Under the pieces are notes generated by a model, which worked only from the letters and a program-made list of their open reading frames with translations, ran no database searches and was not told the origin of the DNA. This document shows, piece by piece, positions 22,084-34,440 of a stretch of 64,000 bases of DNA. A program made the translations under genes and the position numbers. Origin of the DNA: Cannabis sativa (Eukaryota > Streptophyta > Magnoliopsida > Rosales > Cannabaceae); the NCBI RefSeq assembly GCF_029168945.1, contig NC_083608.1, forward strand, positions 20,726,136-20,790,135. The letters are read 5' to 3'. How positions within the stretch are numbered: position 1 is the stretch's first letter; each line of letters begins with the position of its first letter.

Positions 22084-23063
22084 ATAAATAAATATTATTC
22101 TTTAATTTTTTTTTATTTTTAAATAATAATAAAGAGATTTCAAGATAAAAAAAAAATGATCAAATTTTAAATCCATATAAAATGGTACAAAATTTCAAAT
22201 GACACACAAAATCAATCCAAATAATACAATGTCAGTCCAAAATTCTAAAGAGGTTATTTACCTCATAAATTTTTTAAAAAAATGGTAATTATACCATAAA
22301 ATTCAATAATGCACTAAAATCTAAAGCCATACAAAGGAGGTCATTCACCCCTTATTTATTAAAGTATCACAAAGATCATCCTGAAACTACGTGTTACTTG
22401 ATTCATATAAAATGATACGTTAGTTGCTATAACTAAGTGCGGTCGCTAAAAGGTCATTCATCTTGAAATTTTTTCAAATTTTGTAATGACAAAAAATTCC
22501 TAAAAATGATCATATATCAAAATTCTTGTATTCAAATACTAAAATATCATATTCTGAATTACAAGTGGCTTGATTCTTCATAAAAAAAAAAGTAATGTAA
22601 ACAACTCATTTAACAAAAATGATTGAGTTTAGCCGCAATTTTAAATTCAGCTTAATATTCTTAAAATTTACCTTAATTATTTAATATCATCGTAATTAGA
22701 ATTAAAATGTATTTCTATTAAATAAAAGAATTGTAATTAAAAGATTATTCTAGTCTTGGATTGATGGAATATAAAATCAATAAACTTTTATAATATGAAT
22801 TTCACATAATATGACATTGTGTTTAATATTTTAAATGTGAAATTTTTGCTTTAATATAAGTGTACATCTTTACACATCTAATACAATGATAGTAAAAGAG
22901 AGGCCTAAAACACAATATTATGTATTTAATCTGTAAAAAATATAGTATTTAAGTTTATATAATTAAAAACATACGGTATTATGCGGCAAATTTCCTTGTT
23001 AGTTATTACATTACATTTTATTTTAATAATTGACAATTAAAAATTGTATATTAGTTTACAACT
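22084..23063. other. 5' flank of dirigent gene 2
   Basis: AT-rich intergenic DNA containing the promoter of the gene at 23121. No other gene seen. A stretch ending GGCAAATTTCC near 22985-22995 resembles the GGAAATTT-type MITE end found elsewhere in the window, but a partner end was not found. Confidence 0.4.
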
Positions 23064-23070
23064 TTATAAA
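23064..23070 (+). promoter_or_regulatory. TATA box of dirigent gene 2
   Basis: TTATAAA lies 50 bp upstream of the ATG at 23121, leaving a short leader of about 20-25 nt if transcription starts at the usual distance. Confidence 0.55.
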
Positions 23071-23120
23071 ACCATACATTTGTACTCAAAAAGCATCTTC
23101 TTTTCCTCTACCACTCAAGA

Positions 23121-23735
23121 ATGGACAAGCTAACTATACAAAGAATCACCCCAACTTTCCTATTTCTCTTCATCTTCATCGTCAAAACCCTCGCCACCGC
23201 TACCAAATCTGACTACGAATTCGATCATAAGGGCCAAATTTTCTCGAGAAACTTGTCTCGTAAAAAGCTCGGCCTCCATAAAGCAGAGAAGGTGAGCCAC
23301 CTCCACTTCTACTTCCACGACGTCGTTGTGGGCCGAAATCCGACCACCCTAGTCGTGGCCGAAGGAAAAGCAATGAAAAATTCATCGACGGGGTTCGGTT
23401 TCGTGGTGATGATGGATGACCCATTGACAGTTGGGCCAGAGCTAAGGTCGAAGCAAGTTGGAAGAGCCCAAGGTATGTATGGGTCGGCTTCACAATCTGA
23501 GTGGGGTCTTTTGATGGTTTTGAACTATGTTTTTACTGAGGGGAAGTATAATGGGAGCACTCTGAGTATTTTGGGACGAAACGCTGTTTTTTCGGAGGTG
23601 AGAGAGATGCCTATCGTTGGAGGAAGTGGGCTTTTTAGGTTCGCTAGAGGCTATGCTCAAGCCAAGACTCATAAGTTTGATCTCAAAACTGGGAATGCTG
23701 TTGTTGAGTACAATGTTTATGTTCTCCATTATTGA
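23121..23735 (+). CDS. Dirigent protein (paralog 2)
   Basis: Single-exon 204-residue protein. Residues about 10-26 are a hydrophobic signal peptide, so apoplastic secretion is expected. Dirigent domain features: SHLHFYFHDVVVG at 59-71, DDPLTVGPE at 99-107, GRAQGMYGSASQ at 114-125, LNYVFTEGKYNGS at 134-146, ILGRNAVF at 150-157, VREMPIVGGSG at 160-170, FRFARGYA at 172-179, and VEYNVYVLHY at the end. Clearly paralogous to the protein at 2691-3293, which shares the C-terminal ten residues and most motifs. It keeps the Arg in GRAQG and the N-glycosylation site NGS (144) that the other copy lacks; NLS (44) and NSS (87) are further candidate sites. The role is steering coupling of oxidase-generated phenoxy radicals. 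The conserved VVGG/IVGG-type motif is more like the large DIR-b/d group than the pinoresinol-forming DIR-a group, which is a weak inference. The start is the first ATG after the TATA box and before the signal peptide. Confidence 0.95.
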   Translation: MDKLTIQRITPTFLFLFIFIVKTLATATKSDYEFDHKGQIFSRNLSRKKLGLHKAEKVSHLHFYFHDVVVGRNPTTLVVAEGKAMKNSSTGFGFVVMMDDPLTVGPELRSKQVGRAQGMYGSASQSEWGLLMVLNYVFTEGKYNGSTLSILGRNAVFSEVREMPIVGGSGLFRFARGYAQAKTHKFDLKTGNAVVEYNVYVLHY

Positions 23736-24360
23736 TCCTAATTCCTATATGTCTCTAAACTAGTTCAAGTTAGCTTCTTTTTTTCTTAACTATATTAATA
23801 TTATCTTTTTGTACCATTGATTATTATAATATCATCTTAATTTTTCTTCTTCTGTTGTGACGATCAATTATTCTCTTGGGAATTATATTAAAGCTTATAT
23901 AATACTTAACCTGTTTTCCACATTGACTCCAACTGTGTTTGAAATGACCATATTGTGTGTGGCTTAATTTGTGAAACAACAAAGCTATTATTTTGTAAAA
24001 TATATTCGCTTAGGATGATAATTTTTTATGCAACGATGATAAAATTAGCACTTAATCAGGCTGGACAGACGACATTTTAAAAATGTAAACGGAACAGTAC
24101 AATATAAGATTGGATGATTTTTTACAAAGAAATTAATAGTTTAAGGGTTTTTGCGGTAAATTATTCTTATCTTAAAAAAACAATGCTGCTATTTTATTAA
24201 TTGTTATTTTTTAGTGGATGACCCACATAGCACATCATCCGACAAGAGTGTCGGAAAATTTTGAAATCTTAAAACTTTTTCTGTATCTTCCCGATTGAAT
24301 TCAGAAGTGGGACTGGGCGGTGCGGAAAATGTATTAACCATATTTTCTCTCCTTTTTTGG
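23736..24360. other. 3' flank of dirigent gene 2, intergenic
   Basis: AT-rich sequence with no recognisable gene. No canonical AATAAA directly follows the stop, and plant polyadenylation signals are too loose to call here. Confidence 0.4.
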
Positions 24361-24717
24361 GGTGTTTGGTTGGAATTAATAAAATAGAATGGAATAGAAA
24401 AAAAAATAATATTTATTTTATTACTTTGTTTAGTTGTATATTAAAGTATTAGAATCTATTGCAATACAATAGGATGTCATTTCAATAAAATAGAATGTCA
24501 TTCTAATGGAATAATCTTTTCACTATTTTAGTGGAATGTCTATTTCATTTTGAAATGAATAGACAAACTATTGCAATACATGATGACAAAAAAATTAATA
24601 ATTTTTTTATCTAACTTTTTTTTATACATTTTAAAATTTATTCCATTCTATTTTTATTTTTTATTTCCATGTTCGTTTCTATTTCTATATTTTCATTCAT
24701 CCCAACCAAATAATACC
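24361..24717. mobile_element. MITE-like element, GGTGTTTGGTT ends
   Basis: Left end GGTGTTTGGTTGGAAT at 24361; right end ATTCATCCCAACCAAATAAT followed by ACC, ending at 24717, imperfect inverse of the left. The sequence between is rich in GGAAT/ATTCC words and non-coding. The TIR type is common in Tourist-like and related plant MITEs. No clear target duplication was found, so the superfamily is open. Confidence 0.45.
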
Positions 24718-24821
24718 TTTATACTCACAAATATTTTTCAGCGTGCAATGACGTAGGAAATTTGTATTGGTTATGGAGACCATAACAAGAATCCATTTAT
24801 CAAAACATAGAAAATATATTA

Positions 24822-25241
24822 GGAAAATTCTACAATGCACCCCCTTAAAAGGGATATACCGATAAACCCTTAACTTGTTTCGGCATCTAGAAGAATTTTT
24901 TAGTCTAATTTTTTTTTTCATATTCATGTACGTTAAAGCTATTTAAGATAACCTACAAAATTTTGAGAAATTCTAAATAAGTTACAATATAGAAAACAAT
25001 GTTCAAACATCTATTTTACATGCATATAAAATAAAATAGTCACCCGTGCAACACACTGTTTGAACGTAATTTTCGGTGTGTTAAACTTTTTCAAATTTCT
25101 TAAAATTTTGCAGGATATCTTAAATAACTATAAGGTACATGACCATGAGAAAAAATTTGACTAAAAAATTATTTCGGGTGCTAAAACAAATAAGGGTGCA
25201 TCAATGTATCCATTTTAAGGGGGTGCATTGTAGAATTTCCC
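24822..25241. mobile_element. Mutator-like MITE, 9-bp TSD
   Basis: About 35-bp inverted ends beginning GGAAAATTCTACAATGCACC (24822) and its near-perfect inverse ending at 25241. The flanking 9-bp duplications AATATATTA at 24813-24821 and 25242-25250 are identical. Length 420 bp, non-coding. The 9-bp TSD is characteristic of Mutator-like elements. Confidence 0.9.
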
Positions 25242-25803
25242 AATATATTATTATTATAAAAATAATTATCTTTCTAAATATTTTATATTTTTACTGTAAT
25301 ATTTTTTTATTTTATTAAATTTTTAAAAATACTGTCTTAAACTTTTAATTTTTTTTTTTAAAAAAAATGTATTTTAACAAAACAAAGTATAACTAAAAAC
25401 AATAATTATATAACACAAACACAATAACATAAAAATAACTATAAAACAACAAAAAAAAACATATATAAAGTAATAGAAAAATAACAAAACATCGTAATCC
25501 GTTGCAATATGCAAAACAATATCAACTCCTTACTATGTTTTGTATTACGAAGTTTTTTTTTCTTATTTTTGACAACTTAATTATCTTTTTGTACTATTAA
25601 ACTATTTTTTCATGAAATTTATTTGTTATAACTTCATATTTTCAACTCCTTTTATAATAAAAATAATAAAATTTTATAATTTCAAAATGTAATATACATT
25701 ATAAGGGGTAATATATCATTAAATAATAAAAAAATTAACTAAATAACAATATAATTTTAATATGTTAATATCTACTAGTGCACATTGTGACATTAAAAAA
25801 AAT

Positions 25804-25843
25804 CACTACTAAAAATTTGGGCTTTAGAGATGATTTTTTAGGA
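25804..25843. mobile_element. CACTA-like terminus, possible
   Basis: CACTACTAAAAATTTGGGC at 25804 looks like a CACTA end. After the hAT insertion, 26600-26720 has the inverted pair ATGGCATCGGTTA/TAATCGATGCCAT, reminiscent of CACTA subterminal repeats. No opposite terminus was found. Confidence 0.3.
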
Positions 25844-25851
25844 CATACAAT

Positions 25852-26584
25852 TAGGGGTGTTCATCCGATCCAATCCGCATTTTTTTGGTCAAACAACATC
25901 CAATCCGCACTAAGTGCGGATTTCATATTTTGGATCCAATCCGATCCGCATAAGAGTTTAAATCCAATCCAATTCAATCCGCAATAGTGCGGATTGGATC
26001 GGTTATTTTTTTAATAATAAATTATTTAATATTTCATAGAAAAAAAAATTAAAAAAAGACTATTGTTTCTTAATCTCCAATAATAATCTATTTCCATCTC
26101 TATTTATATACAAATTAAACCAATATACATATATATCAATATATATACTTATCTTTAGATTTACACTAAAATATATATATGTATCTAATTACTAAAATAA
26201 ATAAGCTAGTATATATATATTTAAACTTTATGTGTATGTGTCTATGTGAATAAGAATTATTTTTCTTGTATTTTTTATTACAAAATAAATAAAATGTACT
26301 AACTCAATATATTACTAAAAAAGATTAAGAAATTGAAAGTTTGTGTCTTTTTTTAATTAATATGTATTACATATTATAATTTTTTTAAAATATATATAAT
26401 TAAGTGCGGATTGGATTGGATCGGTTACTTTTTGAGGTCAAACAACATCCAATCCGCACAAGTGCAAATTTTAGATTTTTCAATCCAATCCAATCCGCAC
26501 AAGTGCGGATATCCGCAGTTTGCGGATTGGATTGGATTGGATCGTGCGGATTGGATTGGATCGGATACTTTGTGAACACCCCTA
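25852..26584. mobile_element. hAT-type MITE, 8-bp TSD CATACAAT
   Basis: Perfect inverted ends TAGGGGTGTTCA (25852) and TGAACACCCCTA (26573-26584 region), flanked by CATACAAT at 25844-25851 and 26585-26592. An 8-bp TSD with TAGGGGTG ends indicates hAT. Both arms are built from repeated AATCCGCA/TGCGGATT and GATTGG words, so the arms can fold back on each other. The core is AT-rich. No transposase. Confidence 0.9.
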
Positions 26585-26592
26585 CATACAAT

Positions 26593-28149
26593 GTCAGTTT
26601 TAACGAAATTCGCGACCGATATTATTCTAGGGGATGCTAAAGGGTATGAAATTACCATAGTCATAGAGTCCCTATGGCATCGGTTATTTTATGATAATCG
26701 ATGCCATAAGGGTGTTTTTCTTTCCAGCTTAATAATAGATTTTTTTTTTAAAAAAAATTCATATATATTATTTTATTATTAATATATTTAAATTAACTAT
26801 AAATTAATTAACATAATAAATATGAATAAAATTAAATTGAAAAGTTAAATAAATACATATTTACATTACTCTAAGTAAATGTATTACACTAATATTATTC
26901 TAAAATTATTTTAAGTATTTAAGAGTTATCTAAATATGAAAAAAAAAACATTCTTATAAAAGTAGGTTAAAAAAATGTAACTCATACCAAAAAGCATATC
27001 CTTGACTTTTGATAGAGTCAATTAACGTCACATATTGTACACCTTCCTCAGTTATGATAATGTGTGTCGAGACGTCATAGAGGAACATTGCATGAAATTG
27101 CATGAAATTTTAGTAAAAAAAACAAGTTATATGGGATGAAATAATGGACAATAGAAAAATATAAATCTAATATAATGAAAGTTGAATATTGTCATTTGAT
27201 TACCTTTTTGGATAATTTCAGCTAGATAAGCTCCGTGAGAAAGTGAACATTTTTGGTGTAAAGCTCAGCTGATAAACTTTAACTGCATGATGGAGATCTT
27301 GGATTAATGGGTTTGACTCTTTTTACCAACGGAGAACTTTTGAGACTTAATCCCTTCTATATGGTGCTTAGATATTTTTGTATTAATCGAGTGACCAATG
27401 GACATAACTTTAAATTCTTAATTAGAGTAAGATTATTAAATTAAATATTTTTGTTAAAACATAAAAAACGAAATTAGTAATTAGTAACCAACTTTAGTAT
27501 ACTAAATATAATTTGTAAATAACTAGTAATTAATCTTTCTCTAAATTACTAACTATGTAATAATCATCGCTCATCGTGGATATATGACTTATCCATTACA
27601 AAAATTAACAAAAAATCCTAACAACCAAGTTTAAGACACATGTAAATTAAATAATTTTATCCTAACTCTACCGAAATTTTAGCAATATAACAGCTATAAT
27701 TGAACATCCCCAAATAATTTAAAGTTCTTAATAACAACAAAAAATAATCCAAAATAAGATAAAACAATCATACCAACATTTAACAATATTAAATTTTAAA
27801 ACATAAAAACAAAATACCAAAATTAATTTACAAACTAGTTACTAATTATATAATTTATAATTAACTAGTAAATATTTAGTACTAAATTACTAACTACTTA
27901 CTCAATCTCAATGTGCCATAAATCTCAAACAAGATACAATATTTTAAGAGATAATCACTAATTTCAAACTCTAGATATTTTTTATGTCTTTATTGATTGA
28001 GATGCATAATCCTAAGCTTCTGAAAAATGGTAGAATTGAGAGAAGAATTTCTTTCCTATTACTAACTAGTATCTAATTATAACTAGTTACTATTTATATA
28101 ATTTGTAACTAACTAGTAATTAATATTATAAATTAGTAACTAGTAACTA
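26593..28149. other. AT-rich non-coding DNA
   Basis: No gene recognised. Several ACTAGTTACTAATTA-like words recur (about 27470-28140). The short frames here do not resemble proteins. Confidence 0.4.
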
Positions 28150-28682
28150 ATTTTAGTATACTACTCGATTACCAGGTGCAGCAGTCGATGAGGTGTCTCT
28201 CTCACCAACTCGAAAAAACCTCTTTAGGAAGTAGTTTCGTGATTAGAGCGATAAACTTCTCTAATCCGCTGAGACATGTTATCTCTGATGTTGCTGCTCA
28301 ACGCAGTTGCTTTCAATGTTCTTCCAGTTTTCCATGAACTAGTGTTGAAACCGTTCATGTTGCTTATCGAGAGAGTCTCACATCTGTTGTTGCAAGTCAG
28401 CCATAGTTTGGCTGAGCTGAGCGACCTATGGATCAATTTCCTTATGGTCCTCTATCTCAACGTGTGGCTCTCCAAGTGGGATCTAGTCGCTGGTGCCAGT
28501 CCCGAAAGCAGTTGGTGGTGGCCTTGGAGGACGAGTTGAGGAACCAGTTCCAATGCCTAACCCTAGTGCCTAGGGCGCAGCAGTAGTCCTGGTTCTAACT
28601 CTGTCAACTACTGTGCCCCCAGTCGCTTGGCTAGTTGCTGGAGCTTGTCTGTCAACACTTGTAGAAAGTGTTACAACCATCT
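28150..28682 (-). pseudogene. Retroelement gag-like remnant
   Basis: The minus strand from 28682 reads MVVTLSTSVDRQAPATSQAT, then a Pro-rich stretch, then MADLQQQM, DSLDKQHERFQH and FMENWKN with several stops. The layout, with a short leader containing GGTGCTTTCATTGTGAGC on the minus strand just upstream, suggests the 5' end of a retrotransposon gag. The gypsy element at 29051 is inserted in its upstream region, which resumes at 34738. No zinc knuckle is visible. The family is uncertain. Confidence 0.4.
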
Positions 28683-28705
28683 TGATTAGTAACTTTCTTA
28701 AGTTG

Positions 28706-29050
28706 TGGCTCACAATGAAAGCACCAAAATATTGACTCAGAAATCTAGACTGGAATTCTAAGCGACATCCGCTCGCTAGATTGGCAAGAATGAATAAGTA
28801 GTTAAGTATTTATAAGAGAGACTCAATAAATTTATAGTAGTTCACTTCACCGCCTATATCGTTATAGTAATGAGGCTACATCTACTTCGAGTTTTTATTT
28901 CTCACGAGATGGTTTTTACATCCATAGACTAAGTTTCAAAAAACTCCAAACTTTATAAAGAGAAAATCTAGAGAGAGAAGCTCTGATCTTGTGGGTAGTT
29001 TTCAGAATGTGAAAAATGAGCTAAGGGAGCTCTCCTTTTATAGGTGAAGG
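28706..29050 (-). other. Leader or LTR of the older retroelement, left part
   Basis: Non-coding sequence upstream of the gag-like remnant, interrupted by the gypsy insertion at 29051 (TSD GAAGG at 29046-29050 and 34733-34737). It continues at 34738-34914. Confidence 0.4.
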
Positions 29051-29179
29051 TGTAACGCCCTTACTTACGTAAAATAAGATGCCATAAATAAACTGGCGTT
29101 AAGATACTAATGTTGCCTTTATTATTTATTTATCTCACTATTTAATATATATATCATTTTTTTTTCTAATCACACACGC

Positions 29180-29220
<41 letters not shown>

Positions 29221-29304
29221 AATAATAATAATAATAATAATTATTTAATTGTATCACACTTAATATACCAAATACCAATATATGTATATAAACTGGATAT
29301 TACA
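29051..29304 (-). repeat. 3' LTR of the gypsy element
   Basis: 254 bp with a CAA/TAA microsatellite at about 29179-29241 (roughly 13 CAA and 8 TAA units). Confidence 0.93.
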
Positions 29305-29332
29305 TTCTACCCTCCTTAAAGGAAATTTCGTC

Positions 29333-29494
29333 CTCGAAATTAGACTTACCAAAAAGTTCGGGGTACTGTTCTTTCATATCTCCCTCCATTTCCCACGTTG
29401 CCTCCCTTTCTGAACGGTTGCTCCACAGAACTTTTACTAGAGGAATACTTTTGGACCTTAACTCCTTCGTTCCTCTCTCTATAATGCGAACTGG
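29333..29494 (-). pseudogene. Gypsy chromodomain
   Basis: After the TGA that ends the integrase frame (LSYEV*), the minus strand continues in the same frame with PVRIIERGTKELRSKSIPLV, then KVLWSNRSEREATWEMEGDM and KEQYPELF. The VKVLW...EATWE pattern is the chromodomain of plant chromoviruses, which targets integration to heterochromatin. The stop separates it from integrase. Confidence 0.85.
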
Positions 29495-30640
29495 TCACAC
29501 TTCATAACTCAAGTCCTGCTTTAGCTCCATTCTTTCATAGTTCAGCACGTGTGATGGATCCGACACGTATTTTCGTAGCATAGAAATATGGAACACATTA
29601 TGCGTCTCAGCTAATACTGGTGGCAATGCCAGTCGATAAGCTACCTGTCCCACTCTGTCCAATATCTCAAAAGGACCTATAAATCTTGGACTTAGCTTTC
29701 CTCGCTTTCCAAAACGCATAACCCCTTTCATAGGTGACACTCGAAGGAACACTTTATCACCCACTGCAAATTCCACATTCCGTCTCTTTGCGTTGGCATA
29801 ACTTTTCTGGCGGCTTTGTGCAGTTACCATTCTATTTCGAATCTTTTCTACCGCTTCAGTGGCCTCTCTTACTAGGTCTGGGCCTAAGTATCGCTTTTCG
29901 CCAACCTCATCGAGTGTAGTGGTGATCGACACTTCCTCCCATACAACATTTCATAGGGTGCCATCCCTATTGTAGTTTGATAGCTATTGTTGTACGAGAA
30001 CTCCATTAGTGGCAAATAGTTGCTCCAGTTACTTGGGAAATCCAACGTACAAGCTCGTAGCATGTCTTCTAGTATTTGAATAGTTCGTTCCGATTGTCCA
30101 TCAGTTTGAGGATGGAATGCTGTACTCAACTTCAGTTTTGTGCCCAAAGCACTTTGCACACTTTCCCAAAACTTAGAAGTAAAAACTGAACCTCTATCAG
30201 ATACAATTGTCTTTGGGACTCCGTGTAGCCTTACAATTTCTTTTACATACAGTTCAGCATATTGCTCAGCATTGTAATTAGTGCGCACAGGCAGAAAATG
30301 TGCTGATTTAGTGAGTCTGTCGATAATCACCCGGATGGAATCCCGTTGTTCTTTGTTTCTTCGGTAACTGTCACAAAATCCATAGCAATATCTTCCCATT
30401 TCCACTCGGGAATATCAAGAGATTGCAACGACCTTCGGTGTCTACAGTGTTCGGCCTTAACTTGGCCGGTGTAAGACATTTTGCTACAAATTCTGCTATA
30501 TCATTTTTCATACCCGGCCACCAATACCTACCTTTCAGATCGTTGTACATTTTGGTTGATCCTGGGTGTAAAGAATAGGGTGTAGTGTGCGCCTCTTGTA
30601 AGATTTTTGATTGCAACTCCGCTTTCTTAGGTACACACAC
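29495..30640 (-). pseudogene. Gypsy integrase
   Basis: Two frames. The N-terminal part has the zinc-binding region HTTPYSLHPGSTKMYNDL...WWPGMKNDI with KCLTPAK, where the second Cys of the HHCC finger reads Pro. The core has DRLTKSAHFLPV, IVSDRGSVFTSKFWE and AFHPQTDGQSERTIQILEDM, i.e. all three D,D,E residues present. The C-terminal part has VGDKVFLRVSPMKGVMRFG and FHISMLRKYVSDPSHVL. A frameshift near 30390-30400 splits the zinc finger from the core, and another near 29890-29930 splits the core from the C-terminal domain. Confidence 0.9.
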
Positions 30641-30779
30641 CCTTGCCTTGTATAGTAGAATACCCTCTTCATTAACTAAGAAATCCCCGGCTTTCCCATT
30701 TTGTAGTTCGACCCGCTTCTTGATTAAAAACTCATCTTGGGCTTGTTCTTCTTTGATATTCTCTAATAAATTTGATTCA

Positions 30780-32200
30780 ATTGTGAGGTTAGCTAGCTTT
30801 CGTTACTAACTCTATTCCGGATCTCTCGATTTCTGTTAACCCGGCACTTTTAATGCCCTTAACATTGATAAGCTTGCATAGTTGCGTTCGCTAAGTGCAT
30901 CCGCCACTACATTAGCCTTTCCGGGATGGTACAAGTATCTCACAATCGTAATCTTTTACTAGTTCCAACCACCGCCTCGTCTCATGTTGAGCTCTTTCGC
31001 GTAAAGTTAAGTATTTTAGGCTTTTGTGATGCATGTATATTTCACACTTCTCTCCATAGAGGTAGTGCCTCCAGGATTTTCAATGCAAAGACCACTACGC
31101 CAACTCTAAGTCATGAGTTGGGTACCTTGTCTCATACTCCTTTAGCTGCCTAGAGGCATAGGCTACCACCTTCTCATTACTGCATCAACACACAGCCGAG
31201 CCCTTGCTTTGATGCGTCGCAATATACTACAAATTTGTCTTTGTTAGTTGGAACACACAGGACAGGTGCTGTTATGAGTTTATCTTTCAATGTCTGAAAG
31301 CTTTCCTCACATTTATCTGTCCATGCAAATTTCGGTTGCTTTCGAGTCAAATTCGTCAATGGTGTGGCTATTTTTGAGAACCCTTCAACGAATCTCCTAT
31401 AATATCCGGCCTAGTCAGGAAACTCCGAACCTCACTTGCGATTTTTGGTTTTGGCGTACTCTTCATCGCTTCAATTTCGCGGGGTCCACCTCTACCCCAT
31501 CTTTGGACACTATATGGCCTAGAAACGCCACTTTCTCCAACCGTAACTCACACTTTTTGAATTTGGCGTACAATTGGTGCTCTTTGAGTCTACTTAGAGT
31601 GAGCCTTAAGTGCTCCTCATGCTCTTCCATGGTCCTTGAATAAATGAGTATGTCATCAATGAATACCACCACAAACTTGTCAAGATATTACTTGAATACT
31701 CTATTCATTAAATCCATGAAGGTTCTTGGGGCAAGTTGCTAACCCAAATGACATCACTAGAAATTCATAATGCCCATACGCGTGTTCGAAATGCGAGTCT
31801 TTGCTATATCTTCCTCTCGGACTTTCAATTGGTGGTACGGATCTCAAGTCGATCTTTGAAAAGACGATCGCCCCTTGTAACTCGATCAAACAAATCATTG
31901 ATGCGAGGCAAGGGATACTTGTTCTTTATAGTCACTTTGTTCGGCTCTCGATAGTCTATACACATCCGCATACTACCGTCCTTCTTGACGAACAACAACG
32001 GCGCACCCCAAGGTGAGTAACTTGGTCTAATGAACCCCTATGTCTAAAAGATCTTGTAGTTGAGCCTTCAATTCCTTCAATTCATCGGGAGCCATGCGGT
32101 ATGGAGCCCTCGAGATTGGGTGCCGTGCCCGGCGCTAACTCAATCACAAATTCTATCTCTCTATCCGGGGGTAGCCCCGTAGGTCTTCGGAAAAACTTCT
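30780..32200 (-). pseudogene. Gypsy reverse transcriptase and RNase H
   Basis: Minus-strand pieces: GHYEFLVMSFGLATCPKNL, then [20 protein letters not shown] with the catalytic [40 protein letters not shown], and for RNase H TDKCEESFQTLKDKL, KFVVYCDASKQGLGCVLMQ. Several frameshifts separate these; the finger region (about 31830-31900) is rearranged. The catalytic motif itself is intact. Confidence 0.9.
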
Positions 32201-32213
32201 TGGAATTCACATA

Positions 32214-32718
32214 CTATGTGGACATTCTCTCGGCTTCGAGGGTGGTTTCTCTTGACTTGTCTACTATGCGGCCAAGTATGCTTGACATCCCCGCACGTAT
32301 CATCTTTTGTGCCTTCGTGGCCGTAACTAGCGGTAAGCTTGACTTGACTTTGATTCCTTCAAATATGAATGCCTCTCCCGGATTCGGGGTGAAAGTCACC
32401 GTCCTCTTTCGGCGATAGCCTATTGTTGCTCCATGTCGTGATAGCCAATCCATACCCAAGATAAGATCGTAATCCCTCATCTCCAAACTCTATCAAATCT
32501 CCACTAAGTTCCTTGTACGCAATCCTTATTGGCGCATCCCGCACTCCTACAGATGATATCATAACCTCGCCCGAGGGCAACTCCGTCATGAACTTATAAC
32601 TAAAGTTTACATACGGTAGTTCTAACTTATCTATCATCTTTAAAGCAATAAATGAGTGCGTAGCTCCGAATCCAAATAAAACAAGACATAGTTTTCCGAG
32701 AGATAGAAATGCGACCAA
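32214..32718 (-). pseudogene. Gypsy aspartic protease region
   Basis: The frame reads LVLFGFGATHSFIALKMID where an active protease has the D-S/T-G triad; here the triad is G-F-G, apparently through two compensating single-base indels. Downstream come YDLILGMDWLSRHGATIGY and RRKRTVTF, typical of the protease-RT linker in chromoviruses. Loss of the catalytic Asp means no self-processing. Confidence 0.87.
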
Positions 32719-32819
32719 ACCACGGTGTTACTAGTCTCAGCCTCCCTTCCGGTTAGTGCAAATACTCGAGTCAGGACAAGTTTGTCATCCCGAGTTGATC
32801 ACCCTTTTGTGGACGGTCC

Positions 32820-34023
32820 TTCTTATAGTGGCACCGGTTGCCCACACTTGTAACAAGTCTTGCCTTTCGGTCGACATTCTCCCTGGATGCTTACGACCAC
32901 ATGTTGGGCATAAGTACTCCACATATGGCTTCTTCCTTTGTAGTTATTGGACCTTATCTTGTTTCTCTTGTCGGCTTCGTTCTGTTGGTTACTTGGGCAG
33001 TTTTCTTTTGTTATCACCACCTCCAAATGCGGCCTTTTCGGCCTCCCACCTTCTGTATTGTCTTTCCGTATACGACTTTCACACAACTCGGCTTGTGGCT
33101 TTTTCTAGTACCTCAGCATACGTGGTTGCCCTTACTCCTGACATTGCTATGTCCCGACTTATTCGGGAGTCGAGCCCTTCAGTAAAACGATGAATCCTCA
33201 GAAACTCAGTAGGAACCAGATCTATGGCAAACTTTGCTAATCTGTCAAATTGGCGAGCATACTCTGTAACTGTAGACTTACCCTGCCTCAGGTTTGTGAA
33301 CTCATTAACTCTAGCTGAGCGTATTGCTTCACTGTAGTATTTTTTGTTAAAAACTTGTACAAAGTCGGCCGGAGTCATTGCGGCCACATCCCGTGTTTGT
33401 TTAATAACATCCCACGTATGCGGTCATCCTTTTTCAATAAACTAGCGACAAGCTACACTATCTCCGTTACCGAGCCGCATGTACTCAACAATACCTTCCA
33501 CTGTTCTTAACCATTCCTCAGCTTCCATTGGATCTGAGCCCCCTTCAAAGTTTGGTGGGTGTTGCTTGCGGAACCTTTCATATATTGGTTCCCATCGACC
33601 CTCCGGCACAGGCATGTATTGCACCGGCAAAAATTGATGTTGTCCTTGATTGGGTTGTTCCTGACGGTTGTGAGCCTCTTCATCTCGCTTCCTAATTTCT
33701 TCCTTGAGACGAGCAACTTCTTGCGCCAAATCTTCTTGTTGTGGTGGCACCACTACAGGGGCGTTTTGGTGTTCTTGACCAACTACCCCAGCAGGGACTT
33801 CGTGGTTACCCCCACCTTGACCTGGTTGTTGTCCATTTACAGGGGAATTTTGATTCTCCTGGATCACCGCCTCGGCAGGGACATGCTGGTTTCCCCTGCC
33901 TCGACCGCGAGCACATCCTCGCCCTCGACCTCTAGCTCGGTCTCTTACAGCCGCTCTTTCATTCAAGCGGGTTGATCTTCTGGGTTCACCGTTTTCCATC
34001 AAATCCCTTAACTTGTTCTTCAA
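32820..34023 (-). pseudogene. Gypsy gag
   Basis: Starts with MKNKLRDLMENGEPRRSTRL, then an Arg/Gly-rich stretch RDRARGRGRGCARGRGRG, a Gln/Pro-rich region, and the capsid-like part ERFRKQHPPNFEGGSDPMEA followed by EEWLRTVEGIVEYMRL. TAG and TGA stops near 33430-33442 separate it from FVQVFNKKYYSEAIRSARVN and LRQGKSTVTEYARQFDRLAK. A zinc knuckle begins (CYKCGQP) and then shifts frame. Structural protein of the particle. Confidence 0.88.
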
Positions 34024-34440
34024 AAGAAAGGAGATGGTATCGATAAGAAAAAAATAACCAAAGATGTATCTCGCTCAAAAAGGAAATATCTATACACTAA
34101 ATTATATAAACTAAAAAAAAACGTAAATCATCAAGCAACAATTCACCATGTAAAATAAATAAATAAATAAATAAATAATCTTCACTCATAAAAAAAAAAT
34201 TACACTAATAAGAAAATTGTTTGAGTTATACTAAAATTCTAACTCCGAAGAATCAGTTAATTGTTTCGATTAACCATACCCTAAACTTCTAGCTAACTAA
34301 AGGAAAAATCAAAAGATAAAGACTAAACCAAATTTAACATATAAGACATAACATATATAAAGCATACATACTAGATGACAAGTTGATCCTTTGCAGCGAT
34401 GGTGTGTATGTCGCGTGAATTCAAGATCAATGTAACTGTG

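Noticed and set aside
32756..33193. Plus-strand frames of 115-145 residues
   Set aside because: Antisense shadows of the minus-strand gypsy gag.
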